Below are positions 11,780-24,600 of a DNA stretch of 64,000 nucleotides, piece by piece. Below the pieces are notes generated by a model. It was not told the origin of the DNA and ran no database searches. It saw nothing but the letters and a program-made list of their open reading frames with translations. The first letter of the stretch is position 1. Each line of letters begins with the position of its first letter. The DNA is from Cryptomeria japonica (taxonomy: Eukaryota; Streptophyta; Pinopsida; Cupressales; Cupressaceae), in contig NC_081410.1 of assembly GCF_030272615.1 (NCBI RefSeq), forward strand, positions 228,504,915 through 228,568,914, read 5' to 3'. A program made the position numbers and the translations under genes.

Positions 11780-13566
11780 GGTCTATTAATGGGCTTTTGA
11801 GGGCTTATCCTCCTAGGACTGTTGAAAAAAGTCACATGTGGATGCCGCCAGACAGGGGATGGATAAAAATCAGGGGGAATCCCAGGATCTCTGGTGTAGG
11901 GGTCATTGTTCAAGATGAGAAATGAAGTATTTTATCATTTGGAGCAAAGAGATTAGTGGATGGCACTAACAATGAAACTGAGTGTCAGGCGACAATTGAA
12001 GCAATTCTTATGGCGAAAAAATTGGAGGTGACAAAACTACACCTTGAAGGGGACTCCTAGATAGTGGTGAATGACATCGCTAGGGGTAGGATGGATGCTT
12101 GGTACCTAGATAAACATATCAGAAGAATACATGACCTCTTGAATGGGTTCGAGGACTTTAAAGTATCGCATGTTCTAAGGGAAGCGAATGCAAAAGCTGA
12201 TGTGCTCTCGAACGTAGGTGCAAATGGTTCCTTGGCTGAACATTTTAATTTCTTTGAAGACTTAAGGGATTTGGATCCCTTAGAATTTGTGTGAAGAAGT
12301 GTTGAGTATGAAAGGGGAACCCGAGAAGTTGTGAAAAGCTAGGTGAGAACCCGTTTTAGGCATGTGTTGAGGGGTGGGGAAGGCTTATGTGGATTGAGTA
12401 CAATGCAGTGGTAGCAAGTAGAGAAAATGGTGGCGTAGGAGCAATGATGACAGTGAATGGAACTTTGGATTTGCTGGCAATGTGCGGTGAGAGGTGGTGC
12501 GTGCGGTGTAATAATTCGGTTTTTGGCATTTCGAAGAGGGATTGCAATTTCCTTTACGAGCGTTGTTTCTTGGCTGTGTGGCAGGGGAACAATGGAAGCG
12601 AATTTCTCGCTGCTCACTCTGGGCCAAATGCTTGCCTTTCAAGGCCCTATTTAAAGCCATCGTCTGAAGAATGTATTAAGGGTGGACGAGGAAGAATTTT
12701 GGCAGGCTATTCGTTTGATGTTTGGGGACGAATTCCTGGACACTGATTGTCGCCCACGAACTAATTTGGACGTATCGTCCTTGTTTGTGGCATTGGAGCT
12801 GATGGTGGGAAGCTCAAGGGAGGAGGTGACACAGGTGACGTCTCTGGTTCTAAGACCAAAATGGTCGGTTGGCCTGGCGGAGTTGGTGGAACATGCGAAG
12901 ATTAGTGTGGGTTTGTGAATGGAGCAAGGGCCATGGAGGCGCTTAGGCGGGCAGAATGATGCAATGCAACCTCTGGTGGTGTGGTCGACCTCTCGCTCGG
13001 TTGAAACCCAGTTGGAGGATGCAAGGAAAGGGTGGCGGGATCTGCTGGACTTCGTGTAGAAGATGGGTCCGACGAAGCAGGCGAAACTGCGTGGCAAGCA
13101 GACTATGGTGAAGTCGCAGGCTCCGATTGATGAGGATGGGCGACCGATGGTGCAACATCAAATCCCACGGAGGATGGTAAAGAGTGTGGAACGCATCGAG
13201 TTGCGAGGAAGACGACCGGGAACCATGACCAGTGCTGGGATGGCGCAGTCTAATGCAGGACCCAGTCATGCCATCCCCAATTTCTCCAAGGAGGATGCCC
13301 TTGGCTGGTTCCGGTAGGATGGTTTCGTGGGAATTTTCTGTTAATAGGCCATTAGTTTTTTTGGTGGTTTTTTACTAATGTAAAGAATGTAACCTTAGTG
13401 GTAGGCATAGCTGGTGTTGTTTTTTTGTCTCGGGTTTCATTTTGAGTTTTGTAGGGGCGAGACCCCATATAGTCTTTTGATAGTGGAAAAGTTGCAGAGC
13501 AGCTGAAGGCATGTAATTTCTCCTTTCAATCAATACAAATACTAAACCTATTATCGATAAAAAAAA
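11780..13566 (+). mobile_element. 5'-truncated plant L1-type LINE insertion
   Basis: The insert is bounded by 18-base duplications and ends in poly(A) (13559 onward). It opens almost directly with a plant LINE RNase H domain, so the RT and endonuclease were lost by 5' truncation. The roughly 1.25 kb after the domain (12300-13560) has higher G+C than its surroundings and several overlapping open frames (12387-12746, 12682-12918, 13063-13317) without recognised relatives. It may be a long 3' region of this LINE family or transduced flanking sequence. The element sits inside the LTR-type insertion and is therefore younger than it. Confidence 0.8.
11845..12294 (+). pseudogene. LINE RNase H domain (RVT_3 type), degenerate
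   Basis: C-terminal RNase H domain of a plant L1-type LINE, which degrades the RNA strand of the RNA-DNA hybrid. Visible are GWIKI, a glycine-rich GVGVIVQDE strand, TNNETECQA containing the catalytic Glu, LEGDS containing a catalytic Asp, and REANAKADVLS with the last conserved Asp. The segment that normally carries the first catalytic Asp after GWIKI is missing. Stops lie after QDEK (about 11926) and GDS (12058). The frame then remains open to 12294. Homologous domains also occur in host proteins, but the target duplication and poly(A) favour LINE origin. Confidence 0.8.
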
Positions 13567-13584
13567 AAAAAGTTAATGAGAGAT
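13567..13584. other. LINE target site duplication, right copy
   Basis: Second copy of AAAAAGTTAATGAGAGAT, directly after the poly(A) tail; pairs with 11762-11779. Confidence 0.85.
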
Positions 13585-14974
13585 ATTATAAAATGATAAT
13601 AAAATTTTCATTTAAAATATGAAATATAATTTATCGAAATTAATATGTGGATTATATATCAATAATAAGTATAGATCCTATTAGGAATAATTAATTATTT
13701 TTAATCTATCATATTATTTTTAATTCTAATGGTGAATTTTCAATTTAATTTGAAATAATACATAATTATATATATGAACTTAGGATTTTGTAGCCATTTA
13801 ATTTGAATGGAAATCTAAATGTGGGTCTTAAGTCGATTATGATTATATATATAAGTACAATTTGTTGATTAAATTTTAATATAAATAAGAAAAGGGAATT
13901 GAATATTTACTAGAATATAAGAAATGGTTTGGGACAAAATGAAATATAATAATATTGTTTTTGATATTAATCCGCGAAGGGTTAATTATTTTTCTGTCTA
14001 TGAGGGATGTTTATGGAACAGGGTGCTTGTTTATGGGCTAACCAAGGAAGGGTGATTTTTCTTCACCTTCCCAATAGGGTAATGATGGCCATCATACTTA
14101 TTTATTTTTCTCCCTGCCATAACGCATGTAGTTAGTTCAAGTAGGATGGATTGCTAGTTCTACATGAATGCACAAGTTCCTTACCTGCCAGTTGGTACCG
14201 ACTTGCTAGGATACTCTATCGCGAGGGACAAGAGCTTATCACGGGAAGCTTATGCTTCGTTTGGTTGGGCAGATAAAACACCTGGGTCATATGTCCATCA
14301 TCCAGTTTGCGAGAGGAGGTTATCCAGGTCAAACAAAGACGACCCATCCGGAGACAGAGAAAATCAGAGATTCCAGATAAATTTTATGTAATTACCATAT
14401 GATGTATATTTTATCTTATTGTAAAAGACCAGAATGGTCACATGTAAAATTTATGTAAAAAGTCCTACAAGGTCATATGATATAATGCAACAGGAAGTCG
14501 CCATGCAATGTAACTAACAAAAAGAAAGAAGAGAAAAGCTACCAACATACTAACCCACTAATAAACATGATTTACTTTCCTTAGATTAGTTTTCTTTCTG
14601 CATGCATGCATGTTCTTGTTTAATTTTCAGTTAACTGATCTAATTATGCATTTTTGCATGTTAATCTATCACGTAATAACACATGCACACGATTTACTCT
14701 ACGCATGCACGCACTTAATTCAATATCATAAATAATTATGGTTTATGCATGTTATTTAATCTTCATGCGCACTACACTTTTGTTACTTTTATTGCATGCA
14801 CATTTAGTCTTCACATGTTAGTCATGAGATGCATGGATGTTCAGTTCACTTATCTATTATTTGCATGTCAGTTAACGTAAATTTTGCATGCGCATTAATG
14901 GTTAAAATTAAATTTAATTGTAATTGTGAGTTAAAGGATGGTTTAACTAGGGTTAGGACAAGCGGGTCCTTACA

Positions 14975-16983
14975 CCTAACAACACCTAAGGAGTCATATG
15001 GTGTCCTAAGGGTTCATAGGACACCATATGACCCCTTAGGACACCATATGACCCCTAACAACACCATATGGTGTCCTAAGGGGTCATAGGACACCATATG
15101 ATCCCTTAGGACACCATATGACCCCTAACGACACCTAAGGTGCCATATGGTATCGTTAGGGGTCGTATGGTGTCCCAAGGGGTCACATGACACCATATGA
15201 CCCCTTAGGACACCATACGACCCCTAACGACACCTAAGGTGTCATATGGTGTTGTAAGGGGTTATAGGACACCATATGACCTCTAACGACACCTTATGGT
15301 GTCCTAAGGGGTCATAGGACACCATATGACCCCTTAGGATACAATATGACCTCTAACGACACCTAAGGGGTCATATGGTGTCGTTAGGGGTTGTATGGTG
15401 TCTTAAGGGGTCATAGGAAACCATATGACCCCTTAGGACACCATACGACCCCTAACGATACCTAAAGGGTCATATGGTGTCGTTAGGGGTCATATGGTGT
15501 CCTAAGAGGTCATAGGACACCATATGACCCCTTAGGACACCATACGACCCCTAACAACACCTAAGAGGTCATATGGTGTTGTATGTTGTCCTAAGGGGTC
15601 ATAGGACACTATATGACCCCTTAGGACACCATACAACCCCTAACGACACCTAGGTCATAGAACATCATATGACCCCTTAGGACACCATACGATCCGTAAT
15701 GACACCTAAGGTATCATATGGTGTCAGGGGTCATATGGTGCTGTAAGGGATCATAGGAGACCATATGACCCCTTAGGATGCCATACGACCTCTAACGACA
15801 CCTTATGGTGTCCTAAGGGGTCATAGGACACCATATCACCCCTTAGGATACAATATGACCCCTAATGACACTTAAGGGGTCATATGGTGTCGTTATGGGT
15901 CGTATGGTGTCCTAAGGGGTCATAGGACATCATATGACTCCTTACGACACCATACGACTCCTAACAACACATAAGGGGTCATATAGTGTCGTTAGGGCTC
16001 ATATGATGTCCTAAGGGGTCATAGGCCACCATATGACCTCTTAGGATACAATATGACCCCTAACAACACCTAAGAGGTCATATGGTGTCATTAGGGGTCC
16101 TATGGTGTCCTAAGGGATCATAGGACACCATATGACCCCTAACGTCACCATATGGTGTCGTAAGGGGTCATAGGACACCATACAACCCCTAACGACACCT
16201 AAGGTGTCATATGACGTCGTTAGGGGTTGTATGGTGTTCTATGAGGTCATAGGACACCATATGACCCCTTAGGACACCATACGACCCCTAATGACACCTA
16301 AGGTGTCATATGGTGTCGTTAGGGGTCATAGGACACCATATGACCCCTTAGGACACCATACGACCTCTAACAACACCTTATGGAATTCTAAAGGTTCATA
16401 TGGTGTCCTAAGGGGTCATAGGACACCATATGACCCCTTAAGATACAATATGACCCCTAACGACACCTAAGCCGTCATATGGTGTCGTTAGGGGTTGTAT
16501 GGTGTCTTAAGGGGTCATAGGACACCATATGACCCCTAACGACACCATATGGTGTCCTAAGGGCTCATATGGTGTCCTAAGGGGTCATAGGATACCATAT
16601 GACCCCTAACGACACCATATGGTGTCCTAAGGGCTCATATGGTGTCCTAAGGGGTCATAGGATACCATATGACCCCTAACGACACCATATGGTGTCCTAA
16701 GGGCTCATATGGTGTCCTAAGGGGTCATAGGACACCATGTGATACTTTGGGATATAGTATGACCCCTAACAACACTTAATGGGTTGTATGGTGTCGTTAG
16801 GGTTCTTATGGTGTCCTAAGGGGTCATATGGTGTCCTATGACCCCTAACAACACCATATGACACCTTTGGTGTCGTTAGGGGTCATATATTGTCGTAAGG
16901 GGTCATAGGACACCATATGACCCGTTAGGACACAATATGACCTCTAATGATACCTTAGCAGTCATATTGTGTCCTAAGGTGGG
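14975..16983. repeat. Palindromic satellite, block B
   Basis: Continuation of block A to the right of the LTR-type insertion, with the same two-hairpin monomer. The 99-base period can be read directly: CCTTAGGACACCATACGACC occurs at 15431 and 15530. Later copies show deletions (the next comparable point comes about 89 bases further on) and a locally homogenised stretch at about 16520-16740, where three copies of one arrangement follow each other. The array ends at GTGTCCTAAGGTGGGAAG. The first five bases are the right target duplication CCTAA (14975-14979). Confidence 0.9.
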
Positions 16984-17099
16984 AAGATGAACCATTATTA
17001 CAATAGAAAAAAGTAGTGCCAATACTGCTTACAAAAATAAGTTTAGATCACCCCATGTGAGAGAGCTTGAGGTTCAAGGATGAAAATAATAAACTAGTA

Positions 17100-17665
<566 letters not shown>

Positions 17666-17699
17666 AAGTATCTCTCTCACTTTGCTTACATGTTAAGAA

Positions 17700-18007
17700 A
17701 TCAAATATTGGATATAATCTGATATCTGATTTGTCTGCTTTAGGGTGCCAACGTTCAAAAAATGAGCACCAACGGGAATTTTTTGTAGGGATAGGGAAAA
17801 ATATGTATAAAAATCGGATATCCAATTTTTGCACCATACAAAAATAGGCTTGTGGGCCATTTTGTGCATTCCAATAGCCCACACATTCATTTTGAAGGTG
17901 ACATTCACGGGTTTTTAGATAGAAAGCGACAAAATACAACTTTTGAGAGATTCTTGTCCGCAAATTTGACATTGTCAATCATTTAGGATCATCTTTTTGC
18001 AGGTATA
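17700..18007. other. Spacer without gene
   Basis: No coding signal is visible between the microsatellite and the transposase-like gene. Base composition is AT-rich. Confidence 0.5.
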
Positions 18008-20948
18008 ATGGGGAGTAGTAGTCTTCAAAAGCATAAATGTAAAAGAAAGCTTTCAAATAACCAAATATAAGTATATAGACAAAGAGATAGAGAAGGTAAT
18101 AGAAGGAGAAGACAAGGTATATCAAATATTTGTGAAGAATTTGCAAATGTTACTTCAAGTGAAGGAGAAATTGAAATTGAAAATTTTGAGCAAGTTATTG
18201 AAAATGAAAATGAAAATGTAGATTTTGATATTGAAAATGTTGAACATGATATTCAAAGTGGGAATGAAAATGTTGAAATAGATATTGAAAATGCTCAACA
18301 TGATATTGAATTTACAAATGAAAATGTGGGAATTGAAAGTGTAAATGTGGTAATTGACAATGAAGGTGAAGATGTGGGTGTTGACATTGAAGGTGAAAAT
18401 TTGGGAATTGACATTGGAGGTGACCATTTGGGAAATTTTGACATTGAAGGTGGAATTTTTCAACCAAGTGGGTCATATGTTACTTGAAATTGATGAGAAC
18501 ATTATTGCCAATCTTGAAGGCAAGAGGTCAACAAGAACCGTTCGATTGCAGGCTAAATAACTTTTCAACCAATATTTTAGCAACAAGACATTGACTGAGC
18601 AATGCCAAATTTTTGTTCAATTGCTAAAGATGCAAAAGATGAGACCATTGCTAACCAAATTGAAGATTCGTATGAACAAGAAGATGGAGAAAAATTCTAT
18701 TATTGTAAAAAATATTTTTGATGCTCTCAATTTTTATTGGAAAGAATAGCAAGGAAAAAGATAAGAGAGTCGCTCGAAGAGTGATTACAACCTCCTTAGT
18801 AAGCCATCAATTGAGGAAGGATCATTTTATGAGAAAAACTTGTGTTGATTTGAACATAATCCGTAACACTTTTAATAGAGCACTTGTAAGAAGACAAAGA
18901 CTTGATGATCCCCTTCAACATGATGCATGGGATTTTGGTGGGAGGCTTCCACGTGTTGATAGAAAGTTGACCGACAATGTGAAGGAGGAAATTCAACAAT
19001 TTTTGTACTCTAATTCTAGAGTAGCACCCAATGTAAAGGATGTTTTGCAATTAAGGATCGACAAATGAGATTGTACACTGCATCCCAAACATTTCTTGGA
19101 ATCAAGCCAAATAATGTTGTACAATTTTTTTTGTGAAGAACATCCAACTTTGCAAATATCGCAAAGGGCCTTTGAATCTTTGAAGCCATTTTATTGTGTA
19201 CCCATTAAGATTCGTAATACTTGTTGTTGCAAATACCATGTGGAGTTTTCAATGCACCATGAACTTTTATGTTATATTCATTCTACGATGCATACTAATG
19301 ATACGTTGCAGGAGTGCGGTGCAATGCAATTTCCGAGATCATCAAGAGACTTGCTAGATCTATTTTTGTGTTGTAGAGATGATGGATGCTTTTTCTATAG
19401 AAATGATTGTTTGAATGATAAGTGCTCACAATGTGGTGGGTTGTCAAAGTTTGTTCGTGTTTTCATGAGGGCAGCGGACACAAGTTTTGAAAGAATATTG
19501 TTGAGAAAAAAAGATATGAGACAGTGAAATGTACTTTGAAGAGTGAAGGTTCTAGATGCGAGTTGATCTCTAAAGAAGTTAGTGTTGTTGTTTTTATTTT
19601 GGATTTTAAGGAAAATATTTTCTACAAGTATGCAAGGCATACCCATAGGTCTTAGTGGTTGGATCAACAGTTCAAGATGTGTAAGAACTCTTTCTCGATT
19701 GGCACTATTATATTAGTGGTTGATTTTGTAGAAAGCTATACATTGCAAGCACAAAATGAGGTACAACCTCAGTCTTACAATTCAATCTAGATTGCTATTT
19801 TTGTTCACATAACATATAGACATGCCCCTGATAGTACAAAAGAGGACTAGAAGATAATCAAGGAGTATCATTTTTATACAAGTGATGATAGATCACACTC
19901 CTCCAAGTATGTGCAACATTGTTTCGATAATTTTTTTGAGTTCTTGCAGGAGAAAGGTATTGCAATTGATCGTCATCTCATATGGTCAGATAACTACACA
20001 TGTCAATTCAAGAATTCTCGTATGTTTTATTGGTTGAGTAGAATGCATGTAGAGAGGCGTATAGCTCATATTTGGAGTTTTTTTGAAGCATGGCATGGGA
20101 AGGGAGAACATGATGGAGCTGGTGCATATTTGAAGAGAGCTCTAGTTAAGGAGCAATTAAGGATTTTAGGTGCGAAATTCTCTGATGCATGTTCTATTAT
20201 TGATTGGTGTACTTCAACATTGTCATAGGGAGGGACACTTGATTCAACAGTGCACAGATTTTTTTGGTTGGTTGAGGAGGGCACAATGAGAGACATATTG
20301 GATTGTCAAACAATTAAAGATTCTTCAAAGATGCATTCATTTCGCAGCTCAGATGCAAGTACATGGACCATTTGGACATGAGAGTTGGCTTGTTTTTGTC
20401 AGAGTTGTGTTCAGTGTGATTGGGATCAATGTGAGTCAAGTGAGTGGGTTGATACGTGGGTTCCACAATATCTAACTCCTTTATCTCAAACAATATCCAT
20501 GTCAAATGATGATATGGAAAGTTCAGTTGAGTATGACTGTCTTTCAGATCTTCTATAGCTAGGACATGTTTTTGCAATGGTTGCACCACAAGGGAATGAG
20601 GAGAGATTAGACTATTGATTGGCATGGTGTGTACAGGGAAAGCATAAGCTAACACAATCGGTGACAGATGATGATGGGTTCACATATCCTACAGGTTCAG
20701 TTGTTGTTGCAGGAACTAGTTTGCGAACATACATGATTAGAAAGAATGACATACTTGCATTTGAAGACTACGAGAAACACAAAACCATTCTCATGTATTC
20801 GCACCTTGTCATAGCTACAAATGTCAAGTTATTGAAGCATCAAGCAATACCGAAGACCAAAGAGCTATGGATAGAGAGTAGTGCTAATCATGAAGTAATA
20901 CTGGATACTCTTAAGCAAAGAGATGACCCTTCAGGCACACTTGAGTAG
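18008..20948 (+). pseudogene. DDE-type transposase-like gene, degenerate
   Basis: Long decayed gene. The start is taken at ATG 18008 because the same frame leads into an acidic N-terminal region of repeated ENENV-type and DIEN-type units (18155-18465). Then come a basic region, a segment with CCCKYHVEF and CSQCGG cysteine motifs (19225-19440), and a catalytic-looking core: VDFVESY (about 19718), WSDNYTCQFK (about 19983) and HGKGEHDGAGAYLKRAL (about 20093). The acidic residues in these three blocks are spaced as in an RNase H-fold DDE transposase. Afterwards a CQSCVQCDWDQC cluster (about 20395) and a C-terminal part to 20948. The HGKGxxDGxG block is known from transposase-like proteins in several eukaryotes, but I cannot assign the superfamily. 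Many stops and frameshifts (for example about 18068, 18485, 19065, 19525, 20228) make it non-functional. It lies between the two satellite arrays. Confidence 0.6.
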
Positions 20949-21683
20949 TAGGTCTTTATTATCTCTTATTTTTTTATTATGCATTTCGTCTCAAATAATG
21001 ATCATAAAACCTTAGTGTTCAAGTTTGTTACGTGTATATTAAGAATGTGTTAAAAATGTAGGTATGCTTTGATGAACATTACTATTGCATCACAATTTTT
21101 GCATGCGTGTAGTGGGTACACTCGATATAGTTTGTATAATCCTACCTCTTTGTTAATCTGATGTCTTCATTTATTATCATGCATTTCATTTAATATAATG
21201 ATCATAAAACCTTTATGCTAATGCAGGTCTTTTTGAATCATTATGTTTTTTATGTGTTTATTAACAACTCTTGAAAATGTAGGTCTTTTTGATGTTCACG
21301 TTGCTTATGTTGGTCTTCATTTATATGTAGACATTGATCTATGTAAGCTTTGCTCTCAGGACACGAGGATGTCTGATGCACATGAAGTGGGATGTTGTAT
21401 TTGTATATGAGTACATTGATGTAACTTTGTTATGGTGATATACGATGTATTTGTACATGACTACAAATATATACAATGTATTTAAACAAGAGCACATTGG
21501 TGTAGTTGTATTGTTTATATATAATGTATTTGTACATAAGTAAACTGGTTTAGTTTTATTGATGATATACGATGTATTTGAACATGAGTACGTTGTTGTA
21601 GTTGTATTATTTTGTTCACCTCAATTTGGAGGGCTATCAATTATCAATTAAGAAAATAAATTCCTCGAATCTAAAAATTCTTC
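20949..21683. repeat. AT-rich region with degenerate short tandem repeats
   Basis: No gene is visible. From about 21395 to 21610 a diverged unit of roughly 60-70 bases recurs, recognisable by GATGTATTTGTACATGAGTA-like strings followed by TTGNTGTAGTTGTATT. It may be the 3' flank of the transposase-like gene. Confidence 0.55.
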
Positions 21684-21696
21684 ATTGTATTATGAG

Positions 21697-24600
21697 AATG
21701 GGACACCATATGGTGTCCTAAGGGGTCATATAGTCTTCTAACACACGTGTGGCCCCTTAAGACCCTGTATGGCCCCTAACAACACCATATGGCCCCTTAG
21801 GACACCATATGACCTCTCACGATACCATATTACCCCTTAGGTCCATATGTTGTCCATATGGTGTCCTAAGGGGTCATATGGTGTTCTAACACGTGTGGCC
21901 CCGTAGGACCCCATATGACCGCTAACAACACCATATGTCCTCTTAAGACACCATATGACCCCTTAGGACACCATATGACCCCTTAGGACAACTAACACAT
22001 GTGTGGCCCCTTAGGACCCCATATGACCCCTAACGACACCATATGACTCCTTAGGACATCACATGACCCCTTAGGACAATATGATGTCCTAATGGGTAAT
22101 ATGGTGTTGTAAGGGGTAATATGATGTTAAAACACATATGTGGCCTCTTAGGAACCCATTTGAACCCTAAAAACACCATATGACTCCTTAGGACACCATA
22201 TGACCCCTTACGACACCATATGATGCCTCAGCACACCATGTGACCCCTCTTAACATCCTAGTACACGACATGACCCCTTATGACACCATATGAGCCCTTA
22301 GGACAATATGATGTCCTAATGGGTCATATGGTGTCCTAAAGGGTCATATAGAATTCTAACACATGTGTGGCCCCTTAGGACCCCATATGATCCCTAACGA
22401 CATCGTATGACCCCTTAGGACACTATATGACCCCTTAGGACACCATATGACCCCTTAGGACACCATATAACCCCTTTTAACATCCTAGTACACGAAATGA
22501 CCCCTTATGACACCATATGACCTCTTTGGACAATATGATGTCCTAATGGGTCATATGGTGTCCTAAGGGGTTATATGGTGTCTTGAGGGGTCATATGGTT
22601 TTCTAACATGTGTGGCCCGTTAGGACCCCAAATGACCCTTAACGACACCATATGACCCCTTAGTATACCATGTGACCCCTCACAACACCATATAGCCCCT
22701 TAGGACCATATGATGTCCATATGGTGTCTTAAGGGGCTCAATAGGGGTCATATGGGGTCCTAAGGGGCCATGCATGCGTTAGAATACCATATGATCCCTT
22801 TGTACACCATATGATCCCTCAGGACAACTAACACATGCATGGCCCCTTAGGACTCCATATGACCCCTAAAGATGCCATATGACCCCTTAGGACCCCATAT
22901 GACCCCTTAGGACAATATGATGTCCTAATGGGTCATATGGTATGCTAAGGGATCATATGGTGTTCTAAAACATGTGTGGCCGCTTAGGACCCCATATGAC
23001 CCTTAATGATACCATATGACCCCTTAGGACACCATATTACCCGTTAGGACACCATATGACCCCTTTTAACATCCTAGTACATGACATGACCCTTGTGAAA
23101 CCATATGACCCCTTAGGACAATATGATGTCCTAATGGGTCATATGGTCTTCTAACACATGTTTGGCCCCTTAGGACCCATATGATGCCTAACGAGACCAT
23201 ATGACCCCTTAGAACACCATATGACCCCTCACGACACCATATGACCCCTTAGGACCATATGATGTCCATATGGTGTCGTAACGGGTCATATAATGTTCTA
23301 ACACATGCGTGGCCCCTTAGACCCCATATGACCCCTAATGACACCATATGACCCCTTAGGGCACTATATGATCCCTTAGGACACCATATGACCCCTCACA
23401 ACAATTAACACATGCGTGACCCCTTAGGACCCCATATGATCCCTAATGATACCATATGAGCCCTTAAGACACCCTAAGATGTCCTAATGGGTCATATGTT
23501 GTCCTAAGTGGTCATATAGTGTTCAAACATATGTGTGGTCCCTTAGGACCCCATATGGCCCCTAACGACACCAATGGACCCCTCAAGACACCATATGACT
23601 TTTTTAACATCCTAGTACATGACATGACTCCTTAGGACACCATATGACCCCTTAGAACACCATATGACCCCTTAGGACAATATGATGTCCTAAGGGGTCA
23701 TATGGTGTCCTAAGGGGTTATATGGTCTTCTAACACATGTGTGCCTCCTTAGGACCCTATATGACCCCTAATGACACCATATGACCCCTTAGGACACCAT
23801 ATGTCCCTCACGACACCATATGACCCCTTAGGACCATATGATGTCCATATGGTGTTCTTACACATGTGTGGCCCCTTAGGACCCCATATGACCCCTAATG
23901 ACACCATATGACCCCTTAGGACACCATATGTTTTCTCTCTTCCACCCAATAACCCTCTCTTTAACTAATCTCTCTTCCACCATATGACCCTTAAGGACAC
24001 CATATGACACATTAGGACATCATATTGTCCTAACGGGTCATATGGTGTCCTAAGGGGTCATATGGGGTCCTAAGGGGCAACCCATGTGTTAGAAAACCAT
24101 GTATGACCCCTTAGTACACCATATGGACATCATGGTGTCCTAAGGGGTCATATGGTGTCCCGAGGGGTCATATGATGTCCTAAGGGGTCATATGGTACCA
24201 TTAGGGGTCACATAGGGTTCTAATGGGCCACACATGTGTTAAAACACCATATGACCCCTTAGGAAACCATATGACCCATTAGGACATCATATTGTCCTAA
24301 TGGGCCATATGGTTCCCTAAGGGGTCATATGGTGTCCTAAGGGGTCATATGGTATCCTAAGGGGTCTTATAGTGTCATTAGGGGTCATATGGGGTCTTAA
24401 GGGGCTACACATGTGTTAGAACACCATATGACCCCTTAAAATATCATAGGGACATCATATGGTCCTAAGGGGTCATATGGTGTCCTTAGGGGTCATATGG
24501 TGTGCTAAGGGATCATATGGGGTCCTAAGGGGTCATATGATGTTCTAACACGCGTGACCCCTTAGGACACCATATGACCTATTATGACATCATATTGTTC

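Larger units (their letters stand above)
9275..14974 (+). mobile_element. LTR-type insertion in the satellite, probably a solo LTR
   Basis: The insertion begins TGTCACGACCTG and ends GGTCCTTACA, i.e. TG...CA, flanked by CCTAA duplications. These ends resemble those of plant Ty3/gypsy LTRs. Subtracting the LINE nested at 11780-13566 leaves about 3.9 kb, with no recognisable gag, protease, RT or integrase, no primer binding site, and no second internal copy of either end. It is therefore best read as a large solo LTR or a non-autonomous (LARD-like) element; orientation is assumed from its ends. Content is AT-rich with patches such as a 115-bp tandem duplication at 11492 and many TGCATG strings at 14590-14900. 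The short reading frame at 14164-14391 has no recognised relatives. Confidence 0.65.

Noticed and set aside
12651..13269. 148- and 108-residue minus-strand frames in the LINE insert
   Set aside because: They overlap plus-strand frames in a G+C-richer segment, have no recognised domains and oppose the direction of the element.
14164..14391. 75-residue frame near the right end of the LTR-type insertion
   Set aside because: Short, without relatives I recognise and without neighbouring gag or pol; kept only as a note in the insertion entry.
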